From assembly GCF_016427565.1 (NCBI RefSeq), contig NZ_JAELXT010000005.1:1-64000 (forward strand): a stretch of 64,000 nt of DNA, written 5' to 3'. The notes beneath the pieces were generated by a model. It saw nothing but the letters and a program-made list of their open reading frames with translations, had not been told where the DNA came from and did no database searches. Below are positions 10,238-18,589 of the stretch, piece after piece (the first letter of the stretch is position 1; each line of letters opens with the position of its first letter). The stretch is from Microvirga splendida (lineage in GTDB: Bacteria > Pseudomonadota > Alphaproteobacteria > Rhizobiales > Beijerinckiaceae). A program made the position numbers and the translations under genes.

Positions 10238-11185
10238 ATGCGCGTCGTCACCTCCGCCGAGATCGATCGGGTTCTCACCTTTCCGGCCCTGATCGATGCC
10301 CTGGCCGAGGCCTTTCGCGGCAGCATGGTCACGCCGGTCCGCCACCACCACGAGGTCGAGCGTCCCGGCGCCCACGGCACCCTGCTGCTCATGCCGTCCT
10401 GGACCGGGCCTGCCGTGCAGGACGGCTTCCTCGGCGTGAAGGTCGTCACCGTCTTCCCTGAGAACGGCACCAAAAGCCTGCCCAGCGTGATGGGCTCCTA
10501 CCTGCTCATGGACGGCACCACGGGCGAGCCGGTCTGCGTGCTCAACGGCGCGCGGCTCACCGTCTGGCGCACGGCCGCGGCCTCGGCACTCGCGGCCCGC
10601 ATTCTCGCCCGCGAGGATGCAGGCCGCATGGTGATGGTGGGGGCCGGGGCGCTGGCGCCCTTCCTCATCCGCGCCCATATGAGCCAGCGACCGATCCACG
10701 AGGTGGCGCTCTGGAATCACCGGCCCGAGAAGGCCGAGGCCCTGGCGGCCGAGCTTGCCCGCGAGGGCCTGCCGGTCACGGCTGTGACCGATCTGGAGGC
10801 GGCCGTGCGCGAGGCCGACCTCGTCTCCTGCGCGACGCTCTCGACCGCGCCCGTCGTCAAGGGCGCCTGGCTCAAGGAGGGCGCGCATCTCGATCTCGTG
10901 GGCGCGTTCAATCTCAAGATGCGTGAGGCCGACGACGAGGCCCTGCGCCGGGCGCAGGTGTATATCGACACCCCGGCCGCCAAGTCGGAGGGCGGCGACG
11001 TGGCCCTGGCCCTGCACCGGGGCGCGATCACGGACGATCACATCCGCGGCACCCTCACGGACCTGTGCCGCAACCCGCCGCACCGGGGGCACGCCGTCGT
11101 CACCGCCTTCAAATCGGTGGGAACCGCCCTGGAGGATCTGGCTGCGGCGATGCTGGTGTGGCGCTCCCTGGCAAAAGCGGTGTAA
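10238..11185 (+). CDS. Ornithine cyclodeaminase / mu-crystallin family protein
   Basis: This 315-residue protein belongs to the OCD/mu-crystallin family of NAD(P)-dependent amino- or imino-acid enzymes. The Rossmann half includes the nucleotide-binding turn MVMVGAGALAPFLIRAH (about residues 130-146) and the segment LVSCATLSTAPVVKG; HLDLVGAF and VYIDT come later. Family members include ornithine cyclodeaminase, alanine dehydrogenase and imine reductases such as delta-1-pyrroline-2-carboxylate reductase, and sequence alone does not separate them. It lies 13 bases after the lapA-like gene and 11 bases before trpF, so it is likely cotranscribed with both. Confidence 0.88.
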   Translation: MRVVTSAEIDRVLTFPALIDALAEAFRGSMVTPVRHHHEVERPGAHGTLLLMPSWTGPAVQDGFLGVKVVTVFPENGTKSLPSVMGSYLLMDGTTGEPVCVLNGARLTVWRTAAASALAARILAREDAGRMVMVGAGALAPFLIRAHMSQRPIHEVALWNHRPEKAEALAAELAREGLPVTAVTDLEAAVREADLVSCATLSTAPVVKGAWLKEGAHLDLVGAFNLKMREADDEALRRAQVYIDTPAAKSEGGDVALALHRGAITDDHIRGTLTDLCRNPPHRGHAVVTAFKSVGTALEDLAAAMLVWRSLAKAV

Positions 11186-11196
11186 AAGCGCTCTCC

Positions 11197-11859
11197 ATGG
11201 ACAACCTGGTGAAAATCTGCGGGCTCTCCACGCCCGAGACCCTCGATGCCGCCCTGAACGCAGGCGCGGACATGGTCGGCTTCGTGCGGTTTCCCAAGAG
11301 CCCCCGCCATGTGAGCCTCAACCTGGGCCATAAGCTCTCTCTCCAGGCCAAGGGGCGGGCGCAGCGCGTCGTCCTGCTGGTCGATCCCGGCGACGAGGAC
11401 CTCGCCCAGGCCGTGGAGGCCCTCAATCCCGACCTGATCCAGCTGCACGGGAGCGAGAGCCCCGCACGGGTGGCCGAGATCCGCTCCATGGTCCGGCGGC
11501 CGGTCATGAAGGCTCTCGGCGTGGCGGAGCCGTCCGACCTCCAGGCGCTCACCCCCTATGCGGGCGGCGTCGACCACATCCTGCTCGATGCCAAGCCGCC
11601 CCGCACGGCCGAGGCCCTGCCCGGCGGCAACGGGGTCGCCTTCGACTGGCGCCTGCTGAACGGGCTTGACCGCAAGGTTTCCTTCATGCTGTCAGGAGGC
11701 CTCGACCCCGACAACGTGGCGGAGGCGATCCGGCTCACGAAGCCAGGGGCGGTCGACGTATCGTCCGGGGTGGAAGTCGGACCGGGCCGCAAGGATCCGG
11801 CCAGGATCGAGGCCTTCATCAGGGCCGCCCGGACAGCATTCGCCGCTGCCCACCACTAG
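11197..11859 (+). CDS. trpF: Phosphoribosylanthranilate isomerase
   Basis: TrpF converts N-(5-phosphoribosyl)anthranilate to the ribulose form in tryptophan synthesis. The 220-residue protein starts MDNLVKICGLSTPETL, with the catalytic Cys8 in K-I-C-G-L, and has the general acid Asp in HILLDAKPP near residue 129. The phosphate-binding end is LSGGLDPDNVAEA and VDVSSGVEVGPGRKD. It follows the OCD-family gene by 11 bases and precedes trpB by 58. The ATG at 11197 starts the conserved first beta strand. Confidence 0.96.
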   Translation: MDNLVKICGLSTPETLDAALNAGADMVGFVRFPKSPRHVSLNLGHKLSLQAKGRAQRVVLLVDPGDEDLAQAVEALNPDLIQLHGSESPARVAEIRSMVRRPVMKALGVAEPSDLQALTPYAGGVDHILLDAKPPRTAEALPGGNGVAFDWRLLNGLDRKVSFMLSGGLDPDNVAEAIRLTKPGAVDVSSGVEVGPGRKDPARIEAFIRAARTAFAAAHH

Positions 11860-11917
11860 AATGTTGACGGCACGTTCCGTTCCGGGCGTGCCTTGAAATC
11901 CGAAGGCAGGACAGGCC

Positions 11918-13168
11918 GTGTCAGCTCAAGCCCAACCCAATTCCTTCCGCACCGGCCCCGACGAGCGCGGGCATTTCGGCCAGTTCGGCGGACGTTTCGT
12001 CGCCGAAACCCTGATGCCGAACATCCTCGAGCTGGAAAAGGCCTACGAGGATGCGCGGAACGACCCGTCCTTCCACGCCGACATGGCGAACTACTCGACC
12101 CATTACATCGGCCGCCCGAGCCCGCTCTATTTCGCCGAGCGCATGACCGACCATCTTCGTGATGTTTCTGCGGCCTCTGGCCGCTCGGGCGGCGCGAAGA
12201 TCTACTTCAAGCGCGAAGAGCTGAACCACACCGGCGCGCACAAGGTGAACAACGTGCTGGGCCAGATCCTGCTGGCGCTGCGCATGGGCAAGAAGCGCAT
12301 CATCGCCGAGACCGGCGCAGGCCAGCACGGCGTCGCCACGGCCACGCTCTGCGCGCGCTTCGGGCTCGAATGCATCGTCTACATGGGTGCGGTCGACGTG
12401 GAGCGGCAGAAGCCCAACGTGTTCCGCATGAACATGCTCGGCGCCAAGGTGGTGCCGGTGCAGTCCGGCACCCGCACCCTCAAGGATGCCATGAACGAGG
12501 CCCTGCGCGACTGGGTCACCAATGTGGAAAGCACCTTCTACTGCATCGGCACGGTCGCGGGCCCGCATCCCTATCCGGCCATGGTGCGCGACTTCCAGTG
12601 CGTGATCGGCAACGAGACCCGCGAGCAGATGATGCAGGCGGAAGGCCGCCTGCCGGACTCGCTCGTCGCCTGCATCGGCGGCGGCTCCAACGCCATCGGG
12701 CTATTCCACCCGTTCCTCGACGACAAGGAGGTCGAGATCTACGGCGTGGAGGCGGCCGGCCACGGCCTCGACCAGCTCCACGCGGCCTCGCTCACGGGCG
12801 GGCGCCCCGGCGTGCTGCACGGCAACCGCACCTACCTGCTCATGGACCGCGACGGCCAGATCGCCGATGCGCATTCCATCTCGGCCGGCCTCGACTATCC
12901 GGGCATCGGGCCGGAGCATGCCTGGCTGCACGAGATGGGCCGGGTCAAGTACATCTCCGCTACCGACCAGGAGGCGCTGGACGCCTTCCAGCTCTGCTCG
13001 CGCCTGGAGGGCATCCTGCCCGCCCTCGAGCCCAGCCATGCGCTCGCCAAGGTGATCGAGATCGCGCCGACCAAGCCCAAGGACCACCTGATGGTGATCA
13101 ACATCTCAGGCCGCGGCGACAAGGACCTGTTCCAGATCGCCGAGCATCTGGGCAATCAGATCGTCTGA
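11918..13168 (+). CDS. trpB: Tryptophan synthase beta chain
   Basis: TrpB makes L-tryptophan from indole and serine with PLP. The 416-residue protein carries the PLP lysine, Lys109, in [10 protein letters not shown] and the phosphate-binding [12 protein letters not shown]. It starts at GTG 11918 with GGCAGGACAGG upstream. A short Ser/Gly-rich insertion (SAASGRSGG, about residues 84-92) precedes the IYFKREELN strand. The alpha subunit normally follows directly, but here an opposite-strand ATPase gene lies between. Confidence 0.97.
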   Translation: MSAQAQPNSFRTGPDERGHFGQFGGRFVAETLMPNILELEKAYEDARNDPSFHADMANYSTHYIGRPSPLYFAERMTDHLRDVSAASGRSGGAKIYFKREELNHTGAHKVNNVLGQILLALRMGKKRIIAETGAGQHGVATATLCARFGLECIVYMGAVDVERQKPNVFRMNMLGAKVVPVQSGTRTLKDAMNEALRDWVTNVESTFYCIGTVAGPHPYPAMVRDFQCVIGNETREQMMQAEGRLPDSLVACIGGGSNAIGLFHPFLDDKEVEIYGVEAAGHGLDQLHAASLTGGRPGVLHGNRTYLLMDRDGQIADAHSISAGLDYPGIGPEHAWLHEMGRVKYISATDQEALDAFQLCSRLEGILPALEPSHALAKVIEIAPTKPKDHLMVINISGRGDKDLFQIAEHLGNQIV

Positions 13169-13180
13169 AGCCTCAAGCGT

Positions 13181-13208
13181 GAGAGGGCCATGCCTGCCAT
13201 GGCCTCTC
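13181..13208. terminator. Stem-loop between convergent trpB and AAA ATPase
   Basis: GAGAGG-G-CCATG pairs with CATGGCCTCTC around a short loop (11 base pairs with one bulged G). It lies 12 bases after trpB and overlaps the stop codon of the ATPase gene. There is no T run, so termination activity is uncertain. Confidence 0.4.
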
Positions 13209-13974
13209 AATCATCCAGCATCATCTGGATGAAAAGCTCGGGATCGAGACAGAACTCTCGCAGCAGCCGGAAATGCTGCGTCTGCTCCAGCTTGATCGGC
13301 TCCAATCCATGTTTGGAAAGCCCGAGCAGCCTTGCGCCAGGATAGGCCATCAGGATGGGCGAGTGCGTTGCCATGATGACCTGGCAGAACCCTGTCTCGT
13401 CCATGCGGCGCAACAGCTTAAGGAACTGCACCTGCCGCGATGGGGACAAAGCCGATTCGGGCTCATCGAAGATGTAGATTCCCTGACGCCTGCAGCGCTC
13501 CTCGAAGAAGCGCAGAAAGCCCTCGCCATGGGAATGGGAGAGAAAATCCGGCGGAGCCGATGCCGCATCCATTGCGGCCTGATCGAGATAGCGGGAGACC
13601 GAGAAGAAGCTCTCGGCTCTGAAGAACCAGCCTTGCGTCACTTTCGGCAGCCAGCTCGCGCGCAAGGACTGGCTCAGGGCTCCGCCCATCGCTTCCACCG
13701 CGCGGGAGTGATCGACGGGCCTATATCCTTTCCCGCCACCGGCCTCATCGTATCCGGCCAAGGCCGCAATCCCCTCGAGAATGGTTGATTTTCCGACACC
13801 GTTCTCGCCCACGATGATCGTGACGGGACAGTCGAATTCCAGCGAGAACTCGTCTCGGCTGAAGATCGGCAGGCAGAAGGGATAGATCTCCCGATCGGGA
13901 ATGCGGTTCCCATCGAGCCATACACGCCTGAGGTAAGGGGCACGCATCCTGGTCGTTTGGGCGGTTCTCGCCAC
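13207..13974 (-). CDS. AAA/ABC-type ATPase inserted between trpB and trpA
   Basis: A 255-residue soluble ATPase of the ABC-like AAA group. The Walker A motif GENGVGKST is at residues 56-64, a signature-like [11 protein letters not shown] at about 144-154, Walker [14 protein letters not shown] has Asp170-Glu171, and the switch His is His204 in MATHSP. There is no membrane part and no fused nuclease. Similar small ATPases are widespread and mostly unassigned; some work with partner nucleases in defence systems, but no partner is visible here. GTG at 13974 has GAGGGAG 7 bases upstream; ATG 13947 is the alternative. The gene runs against trpB and away from trpA, so it splits the trp cluster. Confidence 0.85.
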   Translation of the reverse strand: MARTAQTTRMRAPYLRRVWLDGNRIPDREIYPFCLPIFSRDEFSLEFDCPVTIIVGENGVGKSTILEGIAALAGYDEAGGGKGYRPVDHSRAVEAMGGALSQSLRASWLPKVTQGWFFRAESFFSVSRYLDQAAMDAASAPPDFLSHSHGEGFLRFFEERCRRQGIYIFDEPESALSPSRQVQFLKLLRRMDETGFCQVIMATHSPILMAYPGARLLGLSKHGLEPIKLEQTQHFRLLREFCLDPELFIQMMLDD

Positions 13975-14115
13975 GCGCGGGCTCCCTCAGGTGACGCGTC
14001 AGGAACTGGATCGAGCCCAGCCTTACCACAGAGCCGGGACACGATGACATGGGGCTTTGCGGAAATGCGATATCCCTGTCCACATCTCGCAAATCCCATG
14101 CTAAAGACCCCGCCC

Positions 14116-14955
14116 ATGACAAAGCGCATCGAAGCCCGTTTCCAGAAGTGCCGCCAGGAAGGCCGCGCGGCTCTCGTCACCTATGTGATGGCCGGCGACC
14201 CGGATCCCGAGACCTCGCTCGCGATCCTGAAGAGCCTGCCCAGGGCCGGGGCCGACATCGTCGAGTTCGGCCTGCCGTTCACCGATCCCATGGCCGACGG
14301 CCCGGCGATCCAGGCGGCGGGCTTGAGGGCGCTGAAGGTGGGGCAGGATACGGTCAAGACGCTGGACCTCATCCGCCGCTTCCGGGCCGAGGACCAGGAC
14401 ACGCCCGTGATCCTCATGGGCTATTTCAACCCGATCTACGTCTACGGGGTCGACCGCTTCCTCGCCGACGCCAAGGCGGCCGGCGTCGACGGCCTGATCG
14501 TGGTGGATCTGCCGCCCGAGGAGGACGACGAGCTGTGCCTGCCGGCCCTGAAGGCAGGCTTGGCCTTCATCCGCCTTGCCACCCCGACCACCGACGACAG
14601 GCGCCTGCCGGCGGTGCTCACGAACACGGCGGGTTTCGTCTATTACGTGTCGATCACCGGCATCACCGGTGCCGCGACCCCGGATTTCGGCAAGGTCGCC
14701 TCGGCGGTCGAGCGGATCAAGCGGCATACGCCCCTGCCCGTGGTGGTGGGCTTCGGCGTGAAGAGCGGGGCGCATGCGGCCGCGGTGGCCCAAGGCGCCG
14801 ACGGGGTCGTGGTGGGCTCGGCGCTGATCGACGCCCTGAAGGGCACCCTCGATGCGGAGGGTCGCGCAACGGCAGGCTCGGTCGAGGCGGTCACGAAGCT
14901 GGTGAAGGAATTGAGCGAAGGCGTGCGCTCGGTGGCAAAACGCGCCGCGGCCTAA
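14116..14955 (+). CDS. trpA: Tryptophan synthase alpha chain
   Basis: TrpA cleaves indole-3-glycerol phosphate and channels indole to TrpB. The 279-residue protein has the catalytic Glu50 and Asp61 in [18 protein letters not shown], and the phosphate-binding [12 protein letters not shown] and [10 protein letters not shown] at the C-terminal side of the barrel. ATG 14116 (MTKRIEARF) starts the conserved N-terminal helix; ATG 14098 would add six residues. Because the divergent ATPase gene separates it from trpB, it should need a promoter of its own in 13975-14115. accD and folC follow on the same strand. Confidence 0.96.
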   Translation: MTKRIEARFQKCRQEGRAALVTYVMAGDPDPETSLAILKSLPRAGADIVEFGLPFTDPMADGPAIQAAGLRALKVGQDTVKTLDLIRRFRAEDQDTPVILMGYFNPIYVYGVDRFLADAKAAGVDGLIVVDLPPEEDDELCLPALKAGLAFIRLATPTTDDRRLPAVLTNTAGFVYYVSITGITGAATPDFGKVASAVERIKRHTPLPVVVGFGVKSGAHAAAVAQGADGVVVGSALIDALKGTLDAEGRATAGSVEAVTKLVKELSEGVRSVAKRAAA

Positions 14956-14982
14956 TACATACAGAGCACGCCCTGCCGCTGT

Positions 14983-15045
14983 GCAGGCATCCACGCCTCC
15001 GGCGTGGTCCGCGTAGATGGCCGGGCAAGCCCCGTCCATGACGAG
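14983..15045. repeat. Degenerate palindromic repeat between trpA and accD
   Basis: This 60-base segment contains CCACGCCTCCGGCGTGG followed by ATGGCCGGGCAAGCCCCGTCCATGAC. The second half resembles the repeats at about 18.06-18.14 kb and 32.02-32.11 kb, which have ATGGCCGGGACAAGCCCGGC. It sits inside what should be the trpA-accD transcript. Confidence 0.6.
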
Positions 15046-15057
15046 AGGATTGAACCG

Positions 15058-15963
15058 ATGAACTGGATTTCCGAAGTCGTCCGTCCGAAGATCAAGACGC
15101 TCTTCAAGCGCGAGACGCCGGACAATCTCTGGATCAAGTGCCCGGAGACGGGCCAGGTGGTGTTCCATAAGGACGTGGAGGCCAACCAGTGGGTGATCCC
15201 CGGCTCCAACCACCACATGCGCATCTCGGCCACCCAGCGCCTGCAACTCATGTTCGACGGCGCGACCTGGCTCGACGTGGCCGTGCCGGAAGTGCCTGTC
15301 GACCCCCTGAAGTTCCGTGACGAGAAGCGCTACATCGACCGCCTGAAGGACGCCCGCGCCAAGACCGGCCAGCAGGACGCGTTCAAGGTCGGATTCGGCC
15401 GGGTCGAGGACCTGCCGATGACCGTCGCCGTGCAGGATTTCGGCTTCATGGGCGGCTCGCTCGGCATGGCGGCGGGCGAGGCTTTCGTCAAAGGCGCCGA
15501 GACGGCGCTCGAAAAGAAGACCCCTTACGTTCTCTTTGCGGGCTCCGGCGGCGCGCGCATGCAGGAGGGCATCCTGTCCCTCATGCAGATGCCCCGCACC
15601 ACGGTGGCGATCCGCCGCCTGCGCGATGCGCGCCTGCCCTACATCGTCGTGCTCACGAACCCGACCACGGGCGGCGTGACGGCCTCTTATGCCATGCTGG
15701 GCGATGTGCATCTCGCCGAGCCCGGCGCGCTCATCGGCTTTGCCGGCCCGCGCGTGATCGAGCAGACCATCCGCGAGAAGCTGCCCGACGGATTCCAGCG
15801 CGCCGAATACCTGAAGGAGCACGGCATGGTGGACGCGGTCGTGCATCGCCACGACCTCAAATCCACCGTGGCCCGCCTGTCCCGCCTCTTCATGAAGGCG
15901 CCGGCCGCGAGCGCACCGGCCAATGCGGCCGCCCCTGAAGTGACGGCGGCTGCGGCCGAGTAA
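15058..15963 (+). CDS. accD: Acetyl-CoA carboxylase carboxyltransferase subunit beta
   Basis: AccD with AccA transfers the carboxyl group from biotin to acetyl-CoA, the first step of fatty acid synthesis. The 301-residue protein has the crotonase-like core, with [53 protein letters not shown] and [13 protein letters not shown]. Its N-terminal region corresponds to the zinc ribbon of E. coli AccD, but only one of the four Cys remains ([14 protein letters not shown]...VIPGSNHHM), so it probably does not bind zinc in the same way. I recall the same loss in other rhizobial AccD proteins. It lies between trpA and folC, a common order in alphaproteobacteria. Confidence 0.95.
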   Translation: MNWISEVVRPKIKTLFKRETPDNLWIKCPETGQVVFHKDVEANQWVIPGSNHHMRISATQRLQLMFDGATWLDVAVPEVPVDPLKFRDEKRYIDRLKDARAKTGQQDAFKVGFGRVEDLPMTVAVQDFGFMGGSLGMAAGEAFVKGAETALEKKTPYVLFAGSGGARMQEGILSLMQMPRTTVAIRRLRDARLPYIVVLTNPTTGGVTASYAMLGDVHLAEPGALIGFAGPRVIEQTIREKLPDGFQRAEYLKEHGMVDAVVHRHDLKSTVARLSRLFMKAPAASAPANAAAPEVTAAAAE

Positions 15964-15977
15964 GCGAGACCAGGGCG

Positions 15978-17303
15978 ATGGAATCCTCCGATGCGCTGAT
16001 CGCGCGCTTTCTCGCCCTGCACCCCAAGACCATCGACCTGTCGCTCGGGCGCATCCAGCGGCTGCTGGCGCAGCTCGGCCATCCCGAGCGCCGCCTGCCG
16101 CCGGTGATCCATGTGGCGGGCACCAACGGCAAGGGCTCGACCATCGCGTTCATGCGGGCGATCCTGGAGAGCGCGGGGCTGGCCGTCCACGTCTATACCT
16201 CGCCCCATCTCGTGCGCTTCCACGAGCGCATCCGGCTGGGCAAGTTCGGCGGCGGGCAGTACGTGACCGAGGACCGGCTGGTGGAGGCCTTCCGGCGCTG
16301 CGAGGCGGTGAATGCGGGCGAGCCCATCACCGTGTTCGAGATCACCACCGCGGCGGCCCTGCTGGTCTTCTCCGAGGAGCCTGCCGACGTGCTCCTGCTG
16401 GAGGTGGGCTTGGGCGGGCGCTTCGACGCCACCAACGTGATCGACCGGCCGGCTGCGGCCGTGGTCACGTCCATCGGCCACGACCACGCGGAATATCTCG
16501 GCACGACGCTGACGGCCATTGCCGGCGAGAAGGCCGGCATCTTCAAGCGCGGCTGCCCGGCCGTGATCGCCCCGCAGGATTACCAGGAAGCCGACCAGAC
16601 CTTGCGCGATGCGGCCGAGCGCATCGGCGCCTCGCCCATTCTCGTCGGCCAGCAGGATTTCTCCGTCCATGAGGAGGGCGGCCGCCTCGTGTACCAGGAC
16701 GAGAAGGGCCTTCTCGACCTGCCCCGGCCCAGGCTCATCGGCCGCCACCAGTTCATCAACGCCGGCACGGCGATCGCGGCCCTGCGCGCCGCCGGCTTCG
16801 AGGGCTTCGAGACATCCGCCTTCGAGGCGGGCGTCACCCGGGCCGAATGGCCGGGCCGCCTCCAGCGCATCAACCGGGGCCGCCTGCCGGAGATCGCGCC
16901 GACAGGCTGCGAGATCTGGCTCGACGGCGGCCACAACCTCGATGGCGGCCGGGTGCTCGCCGCCGCCATGGCCGACCAGAGCGAGCGCTCGGATGCACCC
17001 TTGGTTCTCATCGCCGGCATGCTCGGCACCAAGGACAGCCAAGCCTTCTTCAAGAACTTCTCGGGGCTGGCGCGCGAGGTGATCGCAGTGCCGATTGCCG
17101 GCCAGATCGGCGCCCGCCCGGCCGAGGAGGTCGCGGCCATCGCCGGCAGCGTGGGGCTCACCACCTCGACGGCATCGAGCGTCGAATCCGCGCTCGCCTC
17201 GCTCCACAACTACGTCTGGGACCGCCCGCCCCGCGTGCTGATCTGCGGCTCGCTGTATCTCGCCGGCGAGGTGCTGGCGGCGAACGGGACGCTGCCGGAA
17301 TAG
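15978..17303 (+). CDS. folC: Bifunctional folylpolyglutamate / dihydrofolate synthase
   Basis: FolC adds glutamate to dihydropteroate and to tetrahydrofolates. The 441-residue Mur-ligase-type protein has the ATP loop HVAGTNGKGSTIAFM at about residues 46-60, the folate-family segment YTSPHLVRFHERI, LLEVGLGGRFDATN, and TSIGHDHAEYLGTTL. The C-terminal ligase domain begins with EIWLDGGHNLDGG. It follows accD by 14 bases. Its 3' end converges on the DUF930 gene 12 bases away. Confidence 0.95.
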   Translation: MESSDALIARFLALHPKTIDLSLGRIQRLLAQLGHPERRLPPVIHVAGTNGKGSTIAFMRAILESAGLAVHVYTSPHLVRFHERIRLGKFGGGQYVTEDRLVEAFRRCEAVNAGEPITVFEITTAAALLVFSEEPADVLLLEVGLGGRFDATNVIDRPAAAVVTSIGHDHAEYLGTTLTAIAGEKAGIFKRGCPAVIAPQDYQEADQTLRDAAERIGASPILVGQQDFSVHEEGGRLVYQDEKGLLDLPRPRLIGRHQFINAGTAIAALRAAGFEGFETSAFEAGVTRAEWPGRLQRINRGRLPEIAPTGCEIWLDGGHNLDGGRVLAAAMADQSERSDAPLVLIAGMLGTKDSQAFFKNFSGLAREVIAVPIAGQIGARPAEEVAAIAGSVGLTTSTASSVESALASLHNYVWDRPPRVLICGSLYLAGEVLAANGTLPE

Positions 17304-17315
17304 GCCTGGGTCCGG

Positions 17316-17924
17316 TTAATCCGTATCCAGCGTCGGATCGGGCAGATTGTACCGTTCCCAAAGGCGCTTCGGGATTGCCTTGCCGACGGTGAATTCGAAG
17401 TCCTGCACCGCCTGACGGCCCGGGCTGAGGCCGCATCTGAACGTCAGGCCATACCATCGCCGATGGCTGCGAAACGCGGCTCCCTCGGCCAGGAGCCTGC
17501 TGCCGTCAATCCTCACCTCCGCCTTCGCGTAAGCGACGACCCGGTCCGGGTGATGCTGCCTGAGCGATGCCGCGATCTGGGCCATCGCCTCGAGATTGCA
17601 GAGCTGCTCAAGCCGGGTTTCCTCCTCGAAGAGAGGCAGCATCTCCCGCATCTTGCGGCTGAGAGGATGAGCGAGAGCGTCCCCCGAGAGGATCCTCGTG
17701 GCTCGGATCGTGGTTCCCGGCCGAGCCGGAGCCTGACCGCCAAATCCAGCGGGGTTGGTGAGAGCCTCAACCTGTTCAGGCGTCCAAACCTCGACTGCAA
17801 GGCCTTCCTGCAGAGGCGGGGGCAGGCGTTTTGGACTCGAGGGAAAGGTAACGATCAGAAGCAGGAGAGCATGGACGGCCGACGAGACGATGATCCCGTA
17901 TGTCCTGGCATCGGGCAGAGGCAT
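17316..17924 (-). CDS. DUF930 domain protein with N-terminal membrane anchor
   Basis: A 202-residue protein with one membrane segment at about residues 10-27 (IIVSSAVHALLLLIVTF), a proline-rich linker, and a C-terminal domain of the DUF930 type, recognised by RKMREMLPLFEEETRLEQLC, NLEAMAQI and CGLSPGRQAVQDFEF. The N-terminal anchor followed by a P-rich stretch looks a little like TonB, but no TonB C-terminal domain is present. DUF930 proteins are found in Rhizobiales and have no established function. It is convergent with folC and downstream of trxA. Confidence 0.8.
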   Translation of the reverse strand: MPLPDARTYGIIVSSAVHALLLLIVTFPSSPKRLPPPLQEGLAVEVWTPEQVEALTNPAGFGGQAPARPGTTIRATRILSGDALAHPLSRKMREMLPLFEEETRLEQLCNLEAMAQIAASLRQHHPDRVVAYAKAEVRIDGSRLLAEGAAFRSHRRWYGLTFRCGLSPGRQAVQDFEFTVGKAIPKRLWERYNLPDPTLDTD

Positions 17925-18056
17925 CCATGTCGTCGAACGCCGTACGGTCGTTGTGTACGACGCCTGCTCCAGAATGCCCTCCCGCCATGGCCGAGCTTGG
18001 CCTTATCGAGAGACATTGTAGCAAGAGTGCGGCAGGTGCACGCTTGCGGAAGGATC

Positions 18057-18138
18057 CCCATCATCCCCGGACTTGTTCCGGGGATCCACGTCTTCAGGTC
18101 CCAAAACGTGGATGGCCGGGACAAGCCCGGCCATGACG
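18057..18138. repeat. Double stem-loop repeat between trxA and the DUF930 gene
   Basis: TCCCCGGACTTGTTCCGGGGA, then GGCCGGGACAAGCCCGGCC, form two adjacent hairpins, with the pair ATCCACGT...ACGTGGAT between them. Related copies occur at 14.98 and 32.02 kb. It lies just downstream of trxA on the minus strand and may block 3' exonucleases or aid termination. Confidence 0.75.
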
Positions 18139-18162
18139 TCGAATTTGATTGTAGCGGCAGCC

Positions 18163-18483
18163 TTAAGCCGAAGCCTGGATCCAGCGGGAGAGCTCGCCCT
18201 TGGGGGCGGCGCCGACCTTCTGGGCGACGACCTTGCCGTCCTTGAACATCATGAGCGCCGGGATCGACCGGATGCCGAGCTGGGAGGAGATCTGCGGGTT
18301 CTCGTCCACGTTGAGCTTGGCGATCTTCACCTTGCCGGCCATCTCGTCGGAAATCTCTTCGAGAGCCGGGCCGATCATGCGGCAGGGGCCGCACCACTCG
18401 GCCCAGAAATCGACCACGACGGGCTCGGAGGACTGCAGGACGTCCTGCGCGAAGCTGGAATCGGTTACCTTCACGGTCGCCAT
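18163..18483 (-). CDS. trxA: Thioredoxin
   Basis: A standard 106-residue cytosolic thioredoxin with the active site W-C-G-P-C (Cys31 and Cys34), the preceding VDFWAEW and the cis-Pro loop RSIPALMMF. The ATG at 18483 gives the usual length; an upstream in-frame start has no family match. It lies 106 bases after addA on the same strand, and addA-trxA is a known pairing in alphaproteobacteria. It probably has its own promoter as well, since thioredoxin is needed at all times. Confidence 0.96.
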   Translation of the reverse strand: MATVKVTDSSFAQDVLQSSEPVVVDFWAEWCGPCRMIGPALEEISDEMAGKVKIAKLNVDENPQISSQLGIRSIPALMMFKDGKVVAQKVGAAPKGELSRWIQASA

Positions 18484-18589
18484 CACATCACCTTTGAACT
18501 GTAAAAGCGCGACTCGGTCTCTCAAGCCGCTCGGCTATAGGGCCAAGGTAAGAACCGCGCTTGAGGGAATCAAGCAAGGGCGCCGGCCC

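Noticed and set aside
13207-13974. Complete phage-defence system at the trp insertion
   Set aside because: Only an ATPase is present. No nuclease, toxin or methylase gene is adjacent, so a system cannot be claimed.
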